In this document: piece after piece, positions 39,712 through 50,497 of the stretch
Position numbering within the stretch: the stretch's first letter is position 1
How the letters are laid out: each line of letters starts with the position of its first letter
Assembly: GCF_003952465.1 (NCBI RefSeq)
Contig: NZ_CP034448.1
Coordinates: 3,449,001 to 3,513,000 of the forward strand
Direction: 5' to 3'
Length of the DNA stretch: 64,000 nucleotides
Source: Mesorhizobium sp. M1B.F.Ca.ET.045.04.1.1
GTDB taxonomy: Bacteria > Pseudomonadota > Alphaproteobacteria > Rhizobiales > Rhizobiaceae
Made by a program: the position numbers and the translations under genes
The notes under the pieces: model-generated
The model's database searches: none
The model's input: the letters and a program-made list of their open reading frames with translations, nothing else
What the model was told of the DNA's origin: nothing

Positions 39712-40133
39712 GTGCGAATCTGCCCCGAAATGAAGTGGAAATATGCAGGCGCGTCGAAACGACGCCTCTAAGTCGGGTAATTGATTCGCTTTTTTCATGC
39801 GAATCATGCCAGAGGCGCTTGACCTTCTGGCAGATTGGCGGAATCAGGACGATTCGAAACGTTAACCGTGCCCCGGCTGCGGCGGGAAATTTTGAGCGAT
39901 GCGAAGTTCTGGTCACTGGACAGGCAAAAGGCCTGCCACAGATACCAGGGTTAATCTGGACTTAATGCATGTCGCCCAAAAAGTGGAGACCGTTTTGGGG
40001 CAACGACATGCACCAAACAAAGAGATGATGCGGTTACTGGCCCGGTAAGAAGCGTTCTGGTGCGAACGCAATCGGTATGACCGGTTCCGGCAGCTTACGC
40101 GGTCGATACTAGGCCGCTTGGAGACGACAAAGA
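39712..40133. other. dnaG-rpoD intergenic region
   Basis: No gene seen. It contains an inverted repeat GCATGTCG...CGACATGC at 39967-40011 of the GCATG mosaic-repeat type. The rpoD promoter should lie to its right, but no consensus hexamer pair is convincing. Confidence 0.5.
39965..40013. repeat. Mosaic intergenic repeat, GCATG-type copy 2
   Basis: TGCATGTCGCCCAAAAAGTGG...TTTTGGGGCAACGACATGCA: outer arms TGCATGTCG/CGACATGCA with an inner CCCAAAA/TTTTGGGG pair. Related to 31566-31647 and 54041-54135. Confidence 0.7.
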
Positions 40134-42167
<2,034 letters not shown>

Positions 42168-42194
42168 TACGAAAATCACAGACAGGCAAAATCG

Positions 42195-42219
42195 AAGGGC
42201 GTCTTAGGCGCCCTTTTTT
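42195..42219 (+). terminator. rpoD terminator
   Basis: AAGGGCG-TCTTAGG-CGCCCTT stem-loop followed by a T run, 27 bases after the rpoD stop. Confidence 0.85.
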
Positions 42220-42373
42220 GCGTCTCCAGCCACCGCGTTGCCTTGCCGGAGCTGCCCGACAGGAGTTTAATTTCAAGGTCGGATGCATTTCTGGGCGACA
42301 AGCCGGATGCCCGCCCCGACGCCGGCCGTAACGGCCAGGCGTCGCGCTCCGCGGCACCGGAGGGAGGTGTGCC

Positions 42374-42667
42374 ATGACGACCTACATCATGCTGATCAAC
42401 TGGACGGAGCAGGGCGCCAAGAACGTACGTGAGTCGCCGAAGCGGCTCGACGCCGCCAAGAAGCAACTGAGCGAGATGGGCGGTTCGTTCAAGGCGTTTT
42501 ATCTGACCATGGGCGAGTGCGACATGGTGGCCGTGGTCGAGGCGCCGGACGATGCGGTGCTCGCCCGTTTCGCGCTGATGCTGTCGTCGGGCGGCAGTGT
42601 ACGAACGCGCACGCTCAAGGCCTTCCCGGAATTCGCCTATCGCGAGATCATCACCTCGCTCGGGTGA
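42374..42667 (+). CDS. GYD-domain protein
   Basis: 97 residues: MTTYIMLINWTEQGAKNVRESPKRLDAAKK, MGGSFKAFYLTMGECDMVAV, and ARFALMLSSGGSVRTRTLKAFPE. A dimeric alpha/beta-barrel family; biochemical function not established. Monocistronic, good GGAGG site. Confidence 0.9.
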   Translation: MTTYIMLINWTEQGAKNVRESPKRLDAAKKQLSEMGGSFKAFYLTMGECDMVAVVEAPDDAVLARFALMLSSGGSVRTRTLKAFPEFAYREIITSLG

Positions 42668-42744
42668 AGCGGCGACAGAGACAAGGCTCCATTGGAGCTG
42701 CGCGTCACATTGCGATGCCACACCGCGTCGCCGATAGTCGCGCG

Positions 42745-43125
42745 ATGTCCAAGCCTCGGCTCACTGTCTGGTACAACACGCGCTGTCCGGTCTGCGATGC
42801 CGGCATCAGGCGCCAAAGGCGGCGGCTGATCGAGGCGGTCAAGGCAGGCGGCGTCGAATTCCGCGACATCAATTTCGAACCGGCGGCGCTGGCCGGACAT
42901 GGCGCCTCGCTGGAGGACATCCGCCGCCGGCTGCATGCTACCGATGCCGAGGGCAGGCTGCTGGTCGGCGCCGATGTGGCGGTCGCGGTCTGGCGGATAA
43001 CGCCGGGCGAAAGCTGGCTGGCGACATTGTTCGGCAACCCGGTTGCGCTGCCGCTGACACGCTTTGCCTATGACCGTTTCGCCGATCTTCTCTACGCCTG
43101 GAATCGCCGCAAAGGCCGCTGGTAG
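42745..43125 (+). CDS. DCC-family thiol-disulfide oxidoreductase (DUF393)
   Basis: 126 residues from MSKPRLTVWYNTRCPVCDAG; ATG 42715 is an alternative. The CPVC redox motif follows the first strand as in DUF393/DCC proteins, with a helical C-terminal part (ESWLATLFGNPVALPLTRFAYDRFADLLYAW). Probably a redox protein of unknown partner. 78 bases after the GYD gene. Confidence 0.85.
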   Translation: MSKPRLTVWYNTRCPVCDAGIRRQRRRLIEAVKAGGVEFRDINFEPAALAGHGASLEDIRRRLHATDAEGRLLVGADVAVAVWRITPGESWLATLFGNPVALPLTRFAYDRFADLLYAWNRRKGRW

Positions 43126-43172
43126 CTCGCTTGATCCGCGTGGGCGCAGTCATTTGGCTACAGTCGCGATAC

Positions 43173-43234
43173 ATCGTAAGATATATCTTGACTCTGTGAG
43201 CGCCGAGGCCTAATTAAGATATATCGTAAGATAG
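43173..43234. promoter_or_regulatory. PadR operator pair
   Basis: AAGATATATCTT (43178-43189), a perfect 12-bp palindrome inside CATCGTAAGATATATCTTGA, and a second copy TAAGATATATCGTAAGATAG at about 43215-43234, which ends 17 bases before the regulator start. Consistent with autoregulation by the PadR protein. Confidence 0.65.
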
Positions 43235-43251
43235 AACTCAAGGAGCAATCC

Positions 43252-43929
43252 ATGCACAAGCATTTCGGACACAACCATTTCGGCGAGCGCATGTTCATGC
43301 ATATGGCCGGCCGTTTCGGCGGCCGCGGCGGCGGCTTCGGGCCGTTCGGGCACGGAATGCGCGGCGGCGGGCGCGGCGGCCCGGGCGACATGTTCCGCGC
43401 CGGCCGCATGCTGGCCGATGGCGATCTCAAGCTGATCACGCTGTCGCTTCTGGCCGAGGCGCCGCGGCACGGCTACGACATCATCAAGGCGCTGGAGGAA
43501 CGCACCAGCGGCATCTACAGCCCGAGCCCGGGAGTGGTCTATCCGACCCTGACTTTCCTCGAGGAAGCGGGCTATGCCGTCTCGTCCAGCGAAGGCAACA
43601 AGAAGGTGTTCTCGATCACCGAGGCTGGCAGGGCGCATCTCGAGGAGAACCGCGAGACGATCGATAACGTGCTCGACCACCTCGAGCGTTTCGGCCGCAA
43701 GATGGCCAAGGCGCGTGACTGGTTCGGCTGGAGCGACGATGGCGAGGACGGCGGCCGGCGCGGTCGTCATGAAAAGCGCGATGAAAAGCGCGACCGGTTT
43801 CGCGCGCTGCGCCATCGGCTGCGCGCCGCGCTCAGCGACATCGTCGATGCGCCAGAAGACAAGCAGGCCGAGGCGATCAGTATCCTGGAAGACGCCGCCG
43901 CGGCGCTCGAGGCGCTGTCGCGACGCTAA
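43252..43929 (+). CDS. PadR-family regulator with His/Gly-rich N terminus
   Basis: 225 residues. Residues about 1-48 are rich in His, Gly and Met (HKHFGHNHFGERMFMHM, then GRGG runs), a likely metal-binding tail, followed by the PadR winged helix (LKLITLSLLAEAPRHGYDIIKALEE and SPSPGVVYPTLTFLEEAG, about 62-125) and a helical C-terminal domain with DDGEDGGRRGRHEKRDEKRD. The PadR core normally starts at LxxLILxxLA; the His tail suggests metal sensing (inference). Two palindromic boxes precede it. Confidence 0.9.
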   Translation: MHKHFGHNHFGERMFMHMAGRFGGRGGGFGPFGHGMRGGGRGGPGDMFRAGRMLADGDLKLITLSLLAEAPRHGYDIIKALEERTSGIYSPSPGVVYPTLTFLEEAGYAVSSSEGNKKVFSITEAGRAHLEENRETIDNVLDHLERFGRKMAKARDWFGWSDDGEDGGRRGRHEKRDEKRDRFRALRHRLRAALSDIVDAPEDKQAEAISILEDAAAALEALSRR

Positions 43930-44040
43930 GCCGCCCCTGGCACTGACGGAGCTATTGCTGGCTCGATCAATGACCGCTACTGAAAATCGTCCTGCAACAC
44001 GCTATGTGATGCAGGACGATTGCCGTTGGAGGATATTGAA

Positions 44041-44334
44041 ATGTCTTTTCTGAAACGTCTTTTCGGCGGCGGCGGCGGCGAGGCAACAGAGGCTGGGGCC
44101 GCAAAGCCGGCAAAGCAGGTCGAGCACAAAGGATTCCTGATCAGCGCCACGCCCTACAAGGCAGACGGCCAGTACCAGACCTGCGGCGTCGTCTCCAAGG
44201 AAGTGGACGGCGTGATGAAGGAGCACCGCTTCATCCGCGCCGACCGTTTCGCCGGTCTGGACGACGCCGTCGACATCTCGATCAAGAAAGGCATCCAGCT
44301 CGTCGACGAGCAGGGCGAGCGGCTGTTCGGCTGA
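44041..44334 (+). CDS. HlyU-family protein
   Basis: 97 residues. MSFLKRLFGGGGGEA then VEHKGFLISATPYKADGQYQTCGVV and HRFIRADRFAGLDDAV are the HlyU hallmark. Vibrio HlyU activates haemolysin genes, but many alphaproteobacteria carry it as a small conserved protein of unknown role. ATG 44041 chosen over an in-frame ATG 21 bases upstream. Confidence 0.88.
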   Translation: MSFLKRLFGGGGGEATEAGAAKPAKQVEHKGFLISATPYKADGQYQTCGVVSKEVDGVMKEHRFIRADRFAGLDDAVDISIKKGIQLVDEQGERLFG

Positions 44335-44368
44335 GCCGCCAAGGCGGCTTGCTGCCTTTTTGCCCCTA

Positions 44369-45301
44369 TCAGAACGCGACCTTGTCGCCGCCCTTGAGCT
44401 GAAGGATCTGCCGCACCTCGTCGGGTGTCGCGATCGAAGCGCCGAGGCCTTCGATGATCTGGCGGACCTTGGTCACCTGTTCGGCGCTCGAGCGGGCGAG
44501 CTTGCCCTTGCCGATCCACAACGAATCCTCCAGGCCGACCCGCACATTGCCGCCGAGCGCGATCGCCTGCGTGGCGATGGGCAACTGGTGGCGCCCGGCG
44601 CCAAGCACCGACCAGTGGTAGTCGTTGCCGAACAGGCGGTCGGCCGTGCGCTTCATGTGGGCGACGTCTTCCGGGTGCGTGCCGATGCCGCCGAGGATGC
44701 CGAACACGCTCTGGACGAAGAATGGCGCCTTCACCAGGCCACGCTCGACGAAATGCGCCAGCGTATAGAGATGGCCGATGTCGTAGCACTCGATCTCGAA
44801 GCGCGTGCCATTGTCGGCGCAGGTGCGCAATATGTGCTCGATGTCGCCGAAAGTGTTGCGGAAGATGCGGTCGCGCGAGGATTCGAGATAAGGCCGCTCC
44901 CAATCGTGCTCGAAGGTCTTGAACCGCTCCAGCATCGGAAACAGCGCGAAATTCATCGATCCCATGTTGAGCGAGGCGACCTCGGGCGCAAAAACCTTCG
45001 CGGGCTTGACCCGTTCTTCCACGCTCATCGTCGCGGCGCCGCCGGTGGTGATGTTGACGACGCAGTTGGAGCGCTGCTTGATGACCTGCAGGAAAGGCGC
45101 GAACGCCTCCGTCGACTGGTCGGGGCGTCCGTCGGTCGGATTGCGGGCATGAAGATGGACGATCGCAGCACCTGCCTCGGCCGCCTCGATGGCTGCGGTC
45201 GCGATCTGCCCGGCCGTCACGGGCAGATGCGGCGACATCGACGGGGTATGGATCGAGCCGGTGACCGCGCAGGTGATGATGATCTTGTTTTGGTTCGCCA
45301 C
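44369..45301 (-). CDS. 3-keto-5-aminohexanoate cleavage family enzyme (BKACE)
   Basis: 310 residues starting at GTG 45301 (MANQNKIIITCAVTGSIHTP). TIM-barrel metal enzyme: IVHLHARNPTDGRP (zinc HxH), INITTGGA-like VVNITTGGAA, and PFFVQSVFGILGGIGTHP. BKACE enzymes cleave beta-keto acids with acetyl-CoA; substrate here unknown. The frame is open upstream, through the permease remnant, but that stretch is not part of this protein. No operon partner except the broken permease. Confidence 0.88.
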   Translation of the reverse strand: MANQNKIIITCAVTGSIHTPSMSPHLPVTAGQIATAAIEAAEAGAAIVHLHARNPTDGRPDQSTEAFAPFLQVIKQRSNCVVNITTGGAATMSVEERVKPAKVFAPEVASLNMGSMNFALFPMLERFKTFEHDWERPYLESSRDRIFRNTFGDIEHILRTCADNGTRFEIECYDIGHLYTLAHFVERGLVKAPFFVQSVFGILGGIGTHPEDVAHMKRTADRLFGNDYHWSVLGAGRHQLPIATQAIALGGNVRVGLEDSLWIGKGKLARSSAEQVTKVRQIIEGLGASIATPDEVRQILQLKGGDKVAF

Positions 45302-45324
45302 TTTGTGATGCCTCGATCTTTTCG

Positions 45325-45551
45325 CTATTTGACCGCCCTTTGGGTGATGCCGCAGAGGAACTGCTTCGACAGCACGATGTAGAGCAGCGTAATCGGCAGC
45401 GCCGCCAGTGTCAGCCCGGTGAACAGCACCCCAATCGGTGGTGCATTCGCCGACGAACACGGTCAGCCCTTGTGGCAGTGTCTTCAAATTGTCGGAGGTG
45501 ATCAGGACCAGCGGAAAGAAAAAGTCGTTCCAGATCGGCACCGCCCCATGA
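45325..45551 (-). pseudogene. C-terminal fragment of a sugar ABC permease
   Basis: Reads AVPIWNDFFFPLVLITSDN then TLPQGLTVFVGE, the MalG-type permease tail with its EAA-flanking motif. The frame then breaks, and a different frame gives LFTGLTLAALPITLLYIVLSKQFL and ends GITQRAVK. Both ends lack the rest of a transporter. A leftover of a deleted sugar ABC operon that once neighboured the BKACE gene. Confidence 0.75.
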
Positions 45552-45573
45552 CATGCAAAAAGGGGACATGCAA

Positions 45574-45605
45574 AAAGGGCAGGCGCCGATCGGCGCCTGC
45601 CCTTT
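45574..45605 (-). terminator. Terminator downstream of azoR
   Basis: AAAGGGCAGGCGCCGA / TCGGCGCCTGCCCTTT is a perfect 16-bp inverted repeat with a minus-strand T run beyond it. On the plus strand it is preceded by a tandem ACATGCAAAAAGGG duplication at 45551-45579. Confidence 0.8.
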
Positions 45606-45624
45606 CTCATTCTTGGAACGGCGA

Positions 45625-46263
45625 TTACGCGGCCACGGCGATCTGGTCCGCAGCCGCGGCAGCGATGGCGTCGACCTTGGCGGTCGCCTTGGCGAGCGCG
45701 GCGGTGACAGCGTCGGCACCCATGCCGACGCCTTCGACGCGAATGACTTCGACATCGGTCATGCCCAGGAAGGCAAGCACGCCGCGCAGATAGGGGATGG
45801 CGTGGTCCATCTGCACCGCCGCACCCTCGGAATAGATGCCGCCGGAAGCAAGCACGATATAGACCTTCTTGCCGGTGACGAGACCCTTCGGGCCATTCTC
45901 GCCATAAGCAAACGTCTTGCCCGAGCGGGCGACGTGGTCGATCCACGACTTCAGGGTCGAGGAGATGTTGAAGTTGATAAAGCCTGTGGCGAGGATGATC
46001 GTATCGGCCGCGAACAGTTCGTCGAGCACCGCATCAGACACGCCGACCACCTCGGCCTGGCGCTGGCTGCGCGCCTCGGCGGGCGTGTAGATGCCGGTCG
46101 CATAATCGGGGTCGATATGCGGCAGCGGGTTGGCGACGAGGTCGTGCACGACAAGCTTGGCCGACGGATCCGCGGCAAGCAGTTTCTGGGCGAGGTCGGT
46201 GGCGACGCGGGTCGAATGCGAAGCAGCGCCGCGCGGGCTGGACGTAACAAGCAGAATAGACAT
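45625..46263 (-). CDS. azoR: FMN-dependent NADH-azoreductase
   Basis: 212 residues from MSILLVTSSPRGAASHSTRV. Flavodoxin fold with SSPRGAASHST (FMN phosphate loop), FNISSTLKSWIDHVARSGKTF and VLASGGIYSEG. Reduces azo bonds and quinones, probably protecting against quinone stress. Divergent from a LysR regulator, a common arrangement for quinone-responsive control. Confidence 0.92.
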   Translation of the reverse strand: MSILLVTSSPRGAASHSTRVATDLAQKLLAADPSAKLVVHDLVANPLPHIDPDYATGIYTPAEARSQRQAEVVGVSDAVLDELFAADTIILATGFINFNISSTLKSWIDHVARSGKTFAYGENGPKGLVTGKKVYIVLASGGIYSEGAAVQMDHAIPYLRGVLAFLGMTDVEVIRVEGVGMGADAVTAALAKATAKVDAIAAAAADQIAVAA

Positions 46264-46373
46264 GGCGGTGTCCCCTTGGGGTTGGATTGAACTTCCCCGC
46301 CAATATGGGATTGCCGCCATATCTGGAAAACTGGTATAATTTTCATGGTATCCATCTAGAATATGGATTGATC

Positions 46374-47321
46374 ATGCAGCCCAACCCGACACTGGACCAG
46401 CTTCAGATCCTGGTGGCGGTAGCCGACACCGGCAGCTTCTCGGCCGCGGGGCGCAAGCTCAACCGGGCGCAGTCCGTGGTGAGCTACGGCATTGCCAATC
46501 TCGAAGCGCAGCTCGGCCTGAAACTGTTCGAGCGCGAAGGCGTGCGCGAGCCGCAACTGACCGATGTCGGCAAGGCCATGCTGGAGGACGCAAGGCGCAT
46601 GATCGGCGTCCTGCAGCGCATTCGCTCGCGCGCCGACGGCTACCGCCAAGGGCTGGAGGCGGAAGTGACGATATCAGTCGACGTGGCGCTGCCTTCGCCG
46701 GCGCTTGTGCGGGTGCTCAAAGCCTTCGAGGCCCAGTTCCCGGCGGTGATGCTGCGGCTTTATATCGGCTCACTCGGCCTGATCGTCGATCAGGTCGTCA
46801 ACGGCCAGTCGGATCTAGGCTTTGGCGGTTTGCAGGGCGATGCCGATGTCAATCTGCTGCGCATCGGCTTCACCTCGATGGTGCCGGCGGCGGCGCCCGA
46901 CCACCCGCTGGCGAAACTGCCGAAACCCGTGGCCGTCGAGGATTTGCGCGAGCATATCCAGCTCGTCGTCTCCGACCAGTCGGAGCGGACGCGCGGCCGC
47001 GACTATGGCGTCTTTGCCTACCGCACCTGGCGATTGACGGATGTGCGCACCAAGCATGCGCTGATGCGTGAGGGACTTGGCTGGGGCGGCCTGCCGCGCT
47101 GGCTGATTGCCGACGATCTCGCCAGCGGCAGGCTGGTCGAGCTCGATCTCGAGCCTTATCGCGAAGTGCGCTCGCCGCTCTATGCCATGCATCGCACCGA
47201 CCGCAGCCCCAAGCCCGCCGCATCCTGGCTGATCGATGAATTCAAGCGCCAGCTCGGCTGCTTCAACGAGATGGAGCCGGGCGTGTGGACGGAGGAGGGG
47301 CCGGAGACAAGCCGTCCATGA
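46374..47321 (+). CDS. LysR-family transcriptional regulator
   Basis: 315 residues; start MQPNPTLDQLQILVAVADTG chosen as the first in the HTH register. HTH about 8-66 (FSAAGRKLNRAQSVVSYGIANLE), substrate-binding domain after about 95. Divergent from azoR, which it probably controls. Its 3' end overlaps the 3' end of the convergent TetR gene by about 59 bases. Confidence 0.9.
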   Translation: MQPNPTLDQLQILVAVADTGSFSAAGRKLNRAQSVVSYGIANLEAQLGLKLFEREGVREPQLTDVGKAMLEDARRMIGVLQRIRSRADGYRQGLEAEVTISVDVALPSPALVRVLKAFEAQFPAVMLRLYIGSLGLIVDQVVNGQSDLGFGGLQGDADVNLLRIGFTSMVPAAAPDHPLAKLPKPVAVEDLREHIQLVVSDQSERTRGRDYGVFAYRTWRLTDVRTKHALMREGLGWGGLPRWLIADDLASGRLVELDLEPYREVRSPLYAMHRTDRSPKPAASWLIDEFKRQLGCFNEMEPGVWTEEGPETSRP

Positions 47322-47877
47322 GTGCCACCAGAACGGCGCGATAATCCTCACCCGATGCGCCGGCCTCGATGGCTAAAGCCGCGCGATCGAAGGCGGCGGC
47401 CAGCAGGGCGGTCAGCGCGTCGACCGGCAGCTTGACAATCGAGCGCGCGCGCATCGCCGCGACCAAGCCTTCGCGCAGCGATCGGTTGCCGTGGCGGCTG
47501 TCGATCTCGTCCATCGCCGCGCGGCCAAGCACGGCGGGTCCATCGAGCAGCAAAAGCCGCGTGCGACCTGGCGCGCGCATCGCCGCGAGATAGGCGTCGG
47601 AGCCGGCGATCAAGGCATCGCGGGCGGATAGCGAGGCCGGCGAGGCGCGATCGATCTCCGCTGCGACTGTCGCCGCCTCCTGTTCGACGACGGCGGCGAA
47701 CAGCGCCTGCTTGTCGGCAAAGTGATGGTAGAGCGCCCCACGCGTCACGCCGGCCGCCGCGACGATCTCCGGCGTGCCGGTCTCGGCGTAGGATTTCTCC
47801 GTGAACAGTCTTCGCGCCGCGCGGATCAGATCGGTGCGCGTCGCCTCGGTGCGGTCACGGTTGGAGCGACGTTGCAT
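47263..47877 (-). CDS. TetR-family transcriptional regulator
   Basis: 204 residues: [45 protein letters not shown] is the TetR HTH (about 16-60), then an all-helical ligand domain. Divergent from a VOC-family protein with two palindromes between, so it likely represses itself and that gene. Confidence 0.92.
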   Translation of the reverse strand: MQRRSNRDRTEATRTDLIRAARRLFTEKSYAETGTPEIVAAAGVTRGALYHHFADKQALFAAVVEQEAATVAAEIDRASPASLSARDALIAGSDAYLAAMRAPGRTRLLLLDGPAVLGRAAMDEIDSRHGNRSLREGLVAAMRARSIVKLPVDALTALLAAAFDRAALAIEAGASGEDYRAVLVALMDGLSPAPPPSTRPAPSR

Positions 47878-47921
47878 ACATGCAGCCTGTATGTTATTGC
47901 GTTTACATACAGACTGTATGT
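47878..47921. promoter_or_regulatory. Duplicated TetR operator
   Basis: ACATGCAGCCTGTATGT (47878-47894) and ACATACAGACTGTATGT (47905-47921) are two 17-bp dyads, the second perfect apart from its centre base, spaced 27 bases centre to centre. Confidence 0.75.
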
Positions 47922-47942
47922 TATGAGACAGGAGAAGGAAAG

Positions 47943-48368
47943 ATGAAGACGACGAGCTACTATCCGGTGCTTATGACCGGCGATGTCGCCGGCACGGCGG
48001 CCTTCTACGTCAAGCATTTCCGTTTCGAGCCGCTGTTTACGAGCGACTGGTATGCGCATTTGCGCTCCAGCGAGGACAGGCGCGTCAATCTCGGCATCGT
48101 CCAGGGCGACCACGAGACAATTCCGGAGGAGGGGCGTGGACGCACGTCCGGCCTGCTGATCAATTTCGAGGTGCGCGATCCCGACGCGGTCTATGAGCGT
48201 ATCGTCGCCGCCGGCTTGCCGATCCTGCATACATTGCGCGACGAGCCCTTCGGCCAGCGTCATTTCATCACCAGGGACCCCAACGGCGTGATGATCGACG
48301 TCATCAAGCCGATCCCGCCCAGCGAAGAATTTCTGGCGCAATATGCCGAAGGCGCGGCGAGAGGCTGA
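47943..48368 (+). CDS. VOC-superfamily protein (glyoxalase/dioxygenase-like)
   Basis: 141 residues: [24 protein letters not shown] and [20 protein letters not shown] are the paired beta-alpha-beta-beta-beta units. The metal-binding residues of a glyoxalase are only partly visible, so it may be a binding protein (drug or metabolite) and not an enzyme. Probably under the adjacent TetR regulator. Confidence 0.85.
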   Translation: MKTTSYYPVLMTGDVAGTAAFYVKHFRFEPLFTSDWYAHLRSSEDRRVNLGIVQGDHETIPEEGRGRTSGLLINFEVRDPDAVYERIVAAGLPILHTLRDEPFGQRHFITRDPNGVMIDVIKPIPPSEEFLAQYAEGAARG

Positions 48369-48468
48369 GCTTCGATCTGGCAGCAGGTGTCGGCATTTGG
48401 CCCGGGCCGTATGGCGGGAGCCCTTCGCGGCGATCTATGCTGGAGCGTATTGAATTGGACCCAGCCGC

Positions 48469-49380
48469 ATGCGTGACATCTGCCTTATCCGGGCGCCCTC
48501 CAATCTCGGGCTGCGGCCATTGCGGCCGGGCCATGTGCCCGGCACCTGGCGCGCGCCCGAGGCCCTGACCGAAGCCGGGCTGGTCGAAGCCCTGACGCCT
48601 GCGGCAATCGTCGATCTCGACCAGCCAGCCTACAGCGCCGAAGCGGAGCCAGGCACCCGGCTGCGCAACGGCCATGCCATCCGCCGTTTCAATCTCGAAC
48701 TGGCGGATGCCGTCGCCAAGGCGCTCGGTCAACGCGAGTGGCCGCTGGTGATCGGCGGCGATTGCTCGGTGCTGCTCGGCGCGCTGGCGGCAGCACGCCA
48801 ATCGGGACCCGTCGCGCTGGTGCATGTCGACGGCCACAGCGACTTCCGCCATCCCGGCAATTACGATGCCAACGCTACGCTCGGCTCCGCCGCCGGCATG
48901 GATCTGGCCTTGGCCACCGGACGAGGCGAGCCGCTGCTCACCGAATGGCCGGGCATTGCGGGTCCGCTCGTTGCGGACGAGGCGGTGATGCAGATCGGCG
49001 AGCGCGAAAGCCGCGATCCCGACTTCGCCTGGCCCGATATCAACGCGACCGCGATCACGCGCATCGATGTCTTCGCGGTCCGGGAACTGGGCGCGGTAGA
49101 AGTGCTGGAGAAGACGAGGGCGACGCTGGCGCGCGCCGATTGTCCTTACTGGCTGCATCTGGATGTCGACGTGCTCGACCAGAGGGTGATGCCGGCCGTG
49201 GATTCGCCCGGCAGTCCCGGCATCGATCCCGACGATCTCGTCGCCATCCTGTCGCCATTGGCAAAGGATCAGCGCTGCATCGGCATGGACATGACGATCT
49301 ACGATCCTGACCTCGACCCGAGCGGCGAGCTGGCAAGGATGCTGGTATCGCTGCTCGGGCGGATAGTCAGGCCCGGGTAG
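48469..49380 (+). CDS. Arginase/agmatinase-family hydrolase
   Basis: 303 residues. Mn-binding motifs are present: VIGGDCSVLLGAL, ALVHVDGHSDF (DGHSD) and WLHLDVDVLDQRVMPAVD, GMDMTIYDPD. Hydrolyses a guanidino or related C-N bond; the natural substrate is not determined by the sequence. Monocistronic, convergent with the DegP-like gene. Confidence 0.92.
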   Translation: MRDICLIRAPSNLGLRPLRPGHVPGTWRAPEALTEAGLVEALTPAAIVDLDQPAYSAEAEPGTRLRNGHAIRRFNLELADAVAKALGQREWPLVIGGDCSVLLGALAAARQSGPVALVHVDGHSDFRHPGNYDANATLGSAAGMDLALATGRGEPLLTEWPGIAGPLVADEAVMQIGERESRDPDFAWPDINATAITRIDVFAVRELGAVEVLEKTRATLARADCPYWLHLDVDVLDQRVMPAVDSPGSPGIDPDDLVAILSPLAKDQRCIGMDMTIYDPDLDPSGELARMLVSLLGRIVRPG

Positions 49381-49383
49381 AGA

Positions 49384-50328
49384 TCAACTGCGCGCCACAG
49401 GCGTCACCACCACCTGGCTCACCCCGCTGCGGCGCACGACGGTGCAGAGCGTTTCGCGACCGATACGTTCGGCGTCGAGCATGCGTACGAGATCGTCGAC
49501 GCCGGTGACCGGCCGGCCATCGAGGGCGGCGATGATGTCGCCTTCCTTCAGGCCGGCCTTCGCGGCGGGACTGTTCTTCTCGACGCTGCGCAGGCGCACG
49601 GCCGTGTTCGTGGTTACCTGCGACAGGAGGGCTGCGCGGCGCGGCAGGTTGGTCGTATCGGCGGAGACACCGATGAAGGCGCGGCGCACGCGGCCGAAGC
49701 GAATGATCTCGGAGATGACGAAGTTGGCGGTATTGGAGGCGACCGCGAAGGCGATGCCTTGCGCGCCATGGATCATGGCGGTGTTGACGCCGATCACCTC
49801 GCCCGCCGACGACACCAGCGGCCCGCCGGAATTGCCGGGGTTGAGCGCGGCATCCGTCTGGATGACGTCGTCGATCAGCCGGCCGGTCGAGGCGCGCATC
49901 GAGCGGCCGAGCGCGGAAACGACGCCGGCGGTGACCGTCCATTCGAAGCCGAGCGGATTGCCGATCGCGATCGCGATCTGGCCGCGTCTGAGGCGCTTGG
50001 AATCGCCGAGCGGCGCGACGTCGGCAAAGCTGCCGTCGGCGCGCACCAGCGCGATGTCGGTGTCGGGATCGCGGCCAAGCACACGGCCCTCGCGCGCGGC
50101 GCCATCCGGCATCGTGACGCGCACGGCGCGCGCGTCGCCTACGACATGGAAATTGGTGACAACCAGTCCGTCCTGCGCGATGACGAAACCCGAGCCATGG
50201 CCGCCGGCGCCGATGCGCTCGATGCGGCAGACGGCCGGTCCGATGCGGTCGACGGCGTCGGCGACCGACGCCGAATAGGCGTCGAGCAGGGCGTCATCGG
50301 ATTGGAGTTTTTCGGCGGCGAAGGCCAT
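49384..50328 (-). CDS. S1C (DegP/HtrA-like) serine protease, no signal peptide
   Basis: 314 residues. Trypsin-like domain with H61 (TNFHVV), D91 (DTDIALVR) and S167 (NPGNSGGPL), followed by one PDZ domain (about 225-305: LRSVEKNSPAAKAGLKEGDII). The N terminus MAFAAEKLQSDDALLDAYSASVADAV is not a signal peptide, unlike periplasmic DegP, so a cytoplasmic location is suggested. Divergent from a homologue that has lost all three residues. Confidence 0.9.
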   Translation of the reverse strand: MAFAAEKLQSDDALLDAYSASVADAVDRIGPAVCRIERIGAGGHGSGFVIAQDGLVVTNFHVVGDARAVRVTMPDGAAREGRVLGRDPDTDIALVRADGSFADVAPLGDSKRLRRGQIAIAIGNPLGFEWTVTAGVVSALGRSMRASTGRLIDDVIQTDAALNPGNSGGPLVSSAGEVIGVNTAMIHGAQGIAFAVASNTANFVISEIIRFGRVRRAFIGVSADTTNLPRRAALLSQVTTNTAVRLRSVEKNSPAAKAGLKEGDIIAALDGRPVTGVDDLVRMLDAERIGRETLCTVVRRSGVSQVVVTPVARS

Positions 50329-50497
50329 GGGCGGGGTCCCGTGTGATTTGGATCAGTGATGCCTATATGTGCGGAGCGGCCGCAATCTCCGCGACCTGAC
50401 CACATGGCCAGTCCGGCCACCGACTAGCCGTCAGGCGAGTACCCGCGGGCGCGCCTTGGAGCGATATCTGGGTCACAGAACCCAGGAGATCATCGAC

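Noticed and set aside
44369..45946. A 525-codon fusion of permease remnant and BKACE enzyme
   Set aside because: The family start matches GTG 45301 and the upstream part is the out-of-frame leftover of another gene.
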